From Rhodothermia bacterium (GTDB lineage Bacteria; Bacteroidota; Rhodothermia; Rhodothermales; JABDKH01), in assembly GCA_018679295.1 (NCBI GenBank), contig JAHHLP010000454.1, positions 1 to 9,502 of the forward strand: DNA of 9,502 nt, read 5' to 3'. Shown piece after piece: positions 7,172 through 9,502 of the stretch. Position 1 is the stretch's first letter, and every line of letters starts with the position of its first letter. Under the pieces are notes generated by a model. The model made no database searches and was not told the origin of the DNA. It saw nothing but the letters and a program-made list of their open reading frames with translations. The position numbers and the translations under genes are program-made.

Positions 7172-7816
7172 ATGGGATCACGATATGTACTCACCGATAG
7201 TCAGGTCCGAGAAGCCCACCGTGCAGGACGGAACGCCATCCCGCTTCCCCCCGATGCGGTAGTCACACCTCTGGCCAGGGACACAGCCCGACAGCTGGGC
7301 ATAGAGATCACTACGAGGCTCGGTGATTCGAGCCGTACGACTCGTCAAAGCCGGCCGACGGAGACAGTAGCGATTGGAAGCGACCATGGCGGCTTTGAAC
7401 TCAAGCAGCTGCTCGTTCCATTCGTTGTCGACCTCGGCTTTCGCATTCGCGACGTTGGTACGGATTCAGAAAAGAGCTGCGACTATCCTGACTTTGCATA
7501 CGCGGTGGCGCGCACCGTAGCCTCCGGCGAGGCCGATGCGGGAATCATGATCGACGGCGCGGGCATTGGATCTGCCATTACATGCAACAAGGTGCCCGGT
7601 ATTCGGGCGGCGTGCGCATACAACGAGTTCACCGCCTGGAACTCAAGAGCACACAACAATGCGAACGTTCTCACTCTGGGAAGCCGGACACTCGGTATAG
7701 AAGTGTGCAAGTCTATCGTGGCCAAGTTCCTCTCCACCGGTTTTGAAGGTGGCCGGCACACCCGCAGGGTCGACAAGATCGCGGATGTCGAAAAGACGTT
7801 TCTGAAGACCTCCTAA
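7172..7816 (+). CDS. RpiB/LacAB-family sugar-phosphate isomerase with N-terminal extension
   Basis: The protein is 214 aa, about 65 residues longer than standard RpiB (about 150). Residues 66-212 match RpiB, which interconverts ribose 5-phosphate and ribulose 5-phosphate: 'AIGSDHGGFELK' (H72), 'DYPDFAYAVA', 'NKVPGIRAA', 'RAHNNANVL' (H161) and 'FEGGRHTRR' (R195, R199). In E. coli RpiB the loop is CGTGVG with catalytic Cys66; here it is DGAGIGS, so Asp128 replaces the Cys and Ala130 replaces Thr68. The Glu used by the mycobacterial type is also absent (Ser134). The N-terminal part ('LTDSQVREAHRAG...VTPLARDTARQLGIEI', residues 7-46) resembles the head of EutQ and other microcompartment-linked proteins. 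An altered substrate or reaction is possible, so no gene symbol is given. It follows the EnvC-like gene by 41 bases and is probably the last gene of the operon. ATG 7172 has no clear ribosome binding site, but the extension looks like real protein. Confidence 0.88.
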   Translation: MGSRYVLTDSQVREAHRAGRNAIPLPPDAVVTPLARDTARQLGIEITTRLGDSSRTTRQSRPTETVAIGSDHGGFELKQLLVPFVVDLGFRIRDVGTDSEKSCDYPDFAYAVARTVASGEADAGIMIDGAGIGSAITCNKVPGIRAACAYNEFTAWNSRAHNNANVLTLGSRTLGIEVCKSIVAKFLSTGFEGGRHTRRVDKIADVEKTFLKTS

Positions 7817-7828
7817 AGAGGGGTTCTT
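7805..7828 (+). terminator. Weak hairpin at the end of the operon
   Basis: AAGACCTC (7805-7812) can pair with GAGG (7818-7821) and TCTT (7825-7828), leaving a three-base bulge and the loop CTAAA. It spans the stop codon of the RpiB-like gene. No T-run follows, so termination here is doubtful. Confidence 0.2.
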
Positions 7829-7938
7829 GGATGATATAGCGGCTGGCCCGGAGAACTGTTTGGAGGTATTCACATAGGATACACCGCCATGCAACGGTTG
7901 CGGGTAGCGCGGATGCAGCCGTCCCTGTATTTTCGAGA

Positions 7939-7950
7939 TTCACGTTATTT
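7939..7950 (+). promoter_or_regulatory. TTCACGTTATTT element, copy 2
   Basis: This 12-mer is identical to 738-749 and lies 108 bases before the Lpd start codon. Both copies also have ATTTTC a few bases upstream (730-735 and 7929-7934), with spacings of 2 and 4 bases. Its intergenic location ahead of a gene supports a regulatory or promoter role, but no transcription start is visible from sequence. Confidence 0.3.
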
Positions 7951-7957
7951 ATTGCTG

Positions 7958-7980
7958 CCGCGACGCGGTTGGCCTTTTTT
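7958..7980 (+). terminator. Possible terminator between the RpiB-like gene and lpd
   Basis: CCGC (7958-7961) and GCGG (7965-7968) form a short GC-rich hairpin with a three-base loop. A run of six T (7975-7980) comes after a six-base gap. The stem is short and the gap is too long for a textbook intrinsic terminator, so this is tentative. It would end transcription from the upstream operon before lpd. Confidence 0.25.
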
Positions 7981-8058
7981 CGTGATGGTTTGCTACGGCG
8001 CTGGGTTTCCTCCTTCGCACTATCAGTCTTATACCTGTACTTACTACAAGGCCTTCCT

Positions 8059-9480
8059 ATGGCAGATTCGAAATATGATGTGGTCGTGATCGGTACTGGA
8101 CCGGGCGGATATGAAACAGCCATTCGCGCATCGCAGCTCGGTTTCAAGACGGCCGTGGTCGAGCGCAACAAGCTCGGCGGCGTCTGCCTCAATATCGGTT
8201 GTATTCCGACTAAGGCTCTTCTCAAGAGCGCTGAGATAATGGAATATGCGCGTCACATTGGGGACTACGGACTTAAAGTCGAGGGCGACGTAACCGCCGA
8301 TTTTCCGGCGGTGATTTCGAGGAGTAGAGCCGTAGCCGACAAAATGAACAAAGGCGTCCAGTTCCTCATGAAGAAGAACAAGATTGACGTCGTCATGGGT
8401 CAGGCTACCCTTGCCGGAAAGGGGAAGATCAATGTGGAGCCGTCCGAGGACATGGACGGAAACAAGGTGGGAGAAAAGAAGAACATCGAAGGGAAGCACA
8501 TCATCGTTGCCACCGGAGCGCGTGCTCGAGAGATTCCCCCGCTGCCGATAGATGGCAAGAAGATAATCACGTACAAGGAAGCGATGCTCCAGCAAGAGCG
8601 ACCCAAGCGACTTATCGTCGTAGGCGCCGGCGCGATTGGCGTGGAGTTCGCCTACTTCTACCACAACATGGGTACTGAGGTCGTTGTCGTCGAAGTCATG
8701 GACCGTTTGGTGCCGATTGAGGACGAGGACGTGTCGAAGGAACTCGGGAGAAGCTTCAAGAAGATGGGGATCAAGGCGATGACGAGCGCCGAGGTTCAAT
8801 CCGTGGATACGAGTGGCGATGTTCTGAAGGTGAAAGTAAAGACGAAGAAGGGCGAGGAAGTCCTTGAAACCGACCAGGTACTTTCGGCTGTAGGCGTTGT
8901 GGGCAACATCGAGAATCTCGGCCTTGAAGCGGTTGGCGTCAAGACGGATCGTGGCAGCATCGTGACCGAGGAGTTCGGTCGCACCAATGTTCAGGGGATC
9001 TACGCCATAGGAGATGTAGCCGGACCTCCCTGGCTTGCACACAAAGCGAGCCACGAAGGCATTCTATGCGTGGAGAAGATCGCCGGTGAGAATGTCCACC
9101 CGATGGACCGAAATAACATCCCCGGGTGCACCTATTGTCAGCCTCAGATTGCTTCCACCGGGTATACGGAAAAGGCGGCCAAGGAGGCCGGGTTTGACAT
9201 CAAAGTCGGCAAATTTCCATTCACCGCGTCCGGCAAGGCATCAGCCGCCGGACATACCGAAGGCTTCGTCAAAGTCATCTACGACGCGAAGTACGGTGAA
9301 TTCCTGGGGTGCCACATTATCGGCTATGATGCAACCGAACTCATCGCAGAAGCGGTAACGGCTCGTCAACTCGAAACCACCGCGCACGAGATAATGGAAG
9401 CAATACACCCGCATCCAACACTCTCGGAGGCCATTATGGAAGCGACGAAGTCCGCGTACGGTCGACCGATTAATACCTAG
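8059..9480 (+). CDS. lpdA: Dihydrolipoyl dehydrogenase (E3)
   Basis: This 473-aa cytoplasmic flavoenzyme reoxidises the dihydrolipoyl groups of 2-oxoacid dehydrogenase complexes (and the glycine cleavage system) and reduces NAD+. In order it has the FAD-binding 'VVVIGTGPGGYETAIRA' (8-24), the redox disulfide 'GGVCLNIGCIPTK' (C43 and C48), 'ATGARAREIP' (151-160), the NAD-binding 'VVGAGAIGVEFAY' (187-199), the second FAD motif 'YAIGDVAGPP' (325-334), and the C-terminal 'HPHPTLSEA' with the His452/Glu457 pair. All catalytic residues are present and length is normal. There is no lipoyl domain. ATG 8059 is chosen because 'MADSKYDVVVIG' is the usual N-terminus; the frame extends upstream to TTG 7969, which would add 30 hydrophobic residues foreign to the family. 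AAGG at 8048-8051, inside the palindrome AAGGCCTT, may act as the ribosome binding site. The E1 and E2 partner genes are not in the window. Confidence 0.97.
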   Translation: MADSKYDVVVIGTGPGGYETAIRASQLGFKTAVVERNKLGGVCLNIGCIPTKALLKSAEIMEYARHIGDYGLKVEGDVTADFPAVISRSRAVADKMNKGVQFLMKKNKIDVVMGQATLAGKGKINVEPSEDMDGNKVGEKKNIEGKHIIVATGARAREIPPLPIDGKKIITYKEAMLQQERPKRLIVVGAGAIGVEFAYFYHNMGTEVVVVEVMDRLVPIEDEDVSKELGRSFKKMGIKAMTSAEVQSVDTSGDVLKVKVKTKKGEEVLETDQVLSAVGVVGNIENLGLEAVGVKTDRGSIVTEEFGRTNVQGIYAIGDVAGPPWLAHKASHEGILCVEKIAGENVHPMDRNNIPGCTYCQPQIASTGYTEKAAKEAGFDIKVGKFPFTASGKASAAGHTEGFVKVIYDAKYGEFLGCHIIGYDATELIAEAVTARQLETTAHEIMEAIHPHPTLSEAIMEATKSAYGRPINT

Positions 9481-9502
9481 TTTTCGTCTCTATGTGTAGA
9501 CC

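Noticed and set aside
6462..7181. 239-codon minus-strand frame opposite the EnvC-like gene
   Set aside because: No recognisable protein features. The plus strand carries a coherent signal peptide, coiled coil and LytM domain.
8007..8035. TATACC (8030-8035) as a -10 box for lpd
   Set aside because: The hexamer about 17 bases upstream (TTTCCT) does not resemble a -35 box, and this promoter type is not expected to be standard in Bacteroidota.
7969..8058. 30-residue N-terminal extension of Lpd from TTG 7969, with a hydrophobic stretch that could look like a membrane anchor
   Set aside because: Lpd proteins start just before the 'KYDVVVIG' strand and ATG 8059 fits exactly. The upstream stretch is better read as intergenic.
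7889..8089. 66-codon frame in the gap before lpd
   Set aside because: It runs into lpd in another frame, has unusual composition (many Tyr, Cys and Trp) and no ribosome binding site.
8044..9054. 336-codon minus-strand open frame opposite lpd
   Set aside because: It lies wholly over a well-conserved dihydrolipoyl dehydrogenase gene and its translation shows no domain, so it is a shadow frame.
9116..9156. CxxC pair in Lpd ('GCTYCQPQ', C357 and C360) as a possible second redox site
   Set aside because: From memory this Cys pair is common in a branch of bacterial Lpd proteins at the same position. The real redox pair is C43/C48, so nothing special is claimed.
9481..9502. GTCT...AGAC inverted repeat after the lpd stop as a terminator
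   Set aside because: The arms are only four bases and the sequence ends at the window edge, so it cannot be judged.
1..9502. Search for mobile elements, CRISPR arrays, toxin-antitoxin pairs, defence genes and structural RNAs
   Set aside because: No transposase, integrase, direct-repeat array or tRNA-like fold was seen. Gene content and composition look like continuous chromosomal DNA.

Overview
The window most likely comes from a member of the Bacteroidota/Rhodothermota (FCB) group with moderately high GC. Three things suggest this. The M23 peptidase at the left edge has the 'YFDEEGNSLRK...SRISSR' lead-in and 'HVCYRFW' core that I associate with this group. A DUF4292 lipoprotein, essentially a Bacteroidota family, lies between a TPR protein and an EnvC-like protein. 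Most genes also lack a good Shine-Dalgarno sequence. The exact lineage cannot be fixed from this window.

Layout. (1) 1-639 (+): 3' part of an M23 metallopeptidase gene whose start lies outside the window. (2) 832-1260 (+): a small unrecognised protein with a very acidic C-terminal tail. (3) 1261-3195 (-): a GCS2-type carboxylate-amine ligase fused to two CBS domains, convergent with gene 2 with no bases between the stop codons. (4) 3196-3386: a divergent intergenic region. (5) 3387-7816 (+): a probable four-gene operon of a secreted TPR protein, a DUF4292 lipoprotein, an EnvC-type murein hydrolase activator and an RpiB-like isomerase. (6) 7817-8058: an intergenic region. (7) 8059-9480 (+): dihydrolipoamide dehydrogenase, complete. 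There are no tRNAs, rRNAs, insertion sequences, phage genes or CRISPR arrays, and no gene-free stretch longer than 300 bases.

How the genes work together. The TPR, DUF4292 and EnvC genes form an envelope module: a periplasmic scaffold, a LolA/LolB-like outer-membrane lipoprotein and a coiled-coil activator of septal amidases with a dead LytM domain. The M23 enzyme at the left edge is a second cell-wall protein, but a separate unit. The RpiB-like gene at the end of the operon is out of theme, and is unusual in having Asp where the catalytic Cys should be and an EutQ-like N-terminal extension. Lpd serves central 2-oxoacid dehydrogenase metabolism.

Most of the window is conserved chromosomal content and I do not see a defence or mobile system. 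The best leads are the atypical RpiB-like protein, the ligase-CBS fusion, and an 8-mer (ACGTTATT) found exactly three times, once in each of the three larger gene-free gaps; two copies share a 12-mer.
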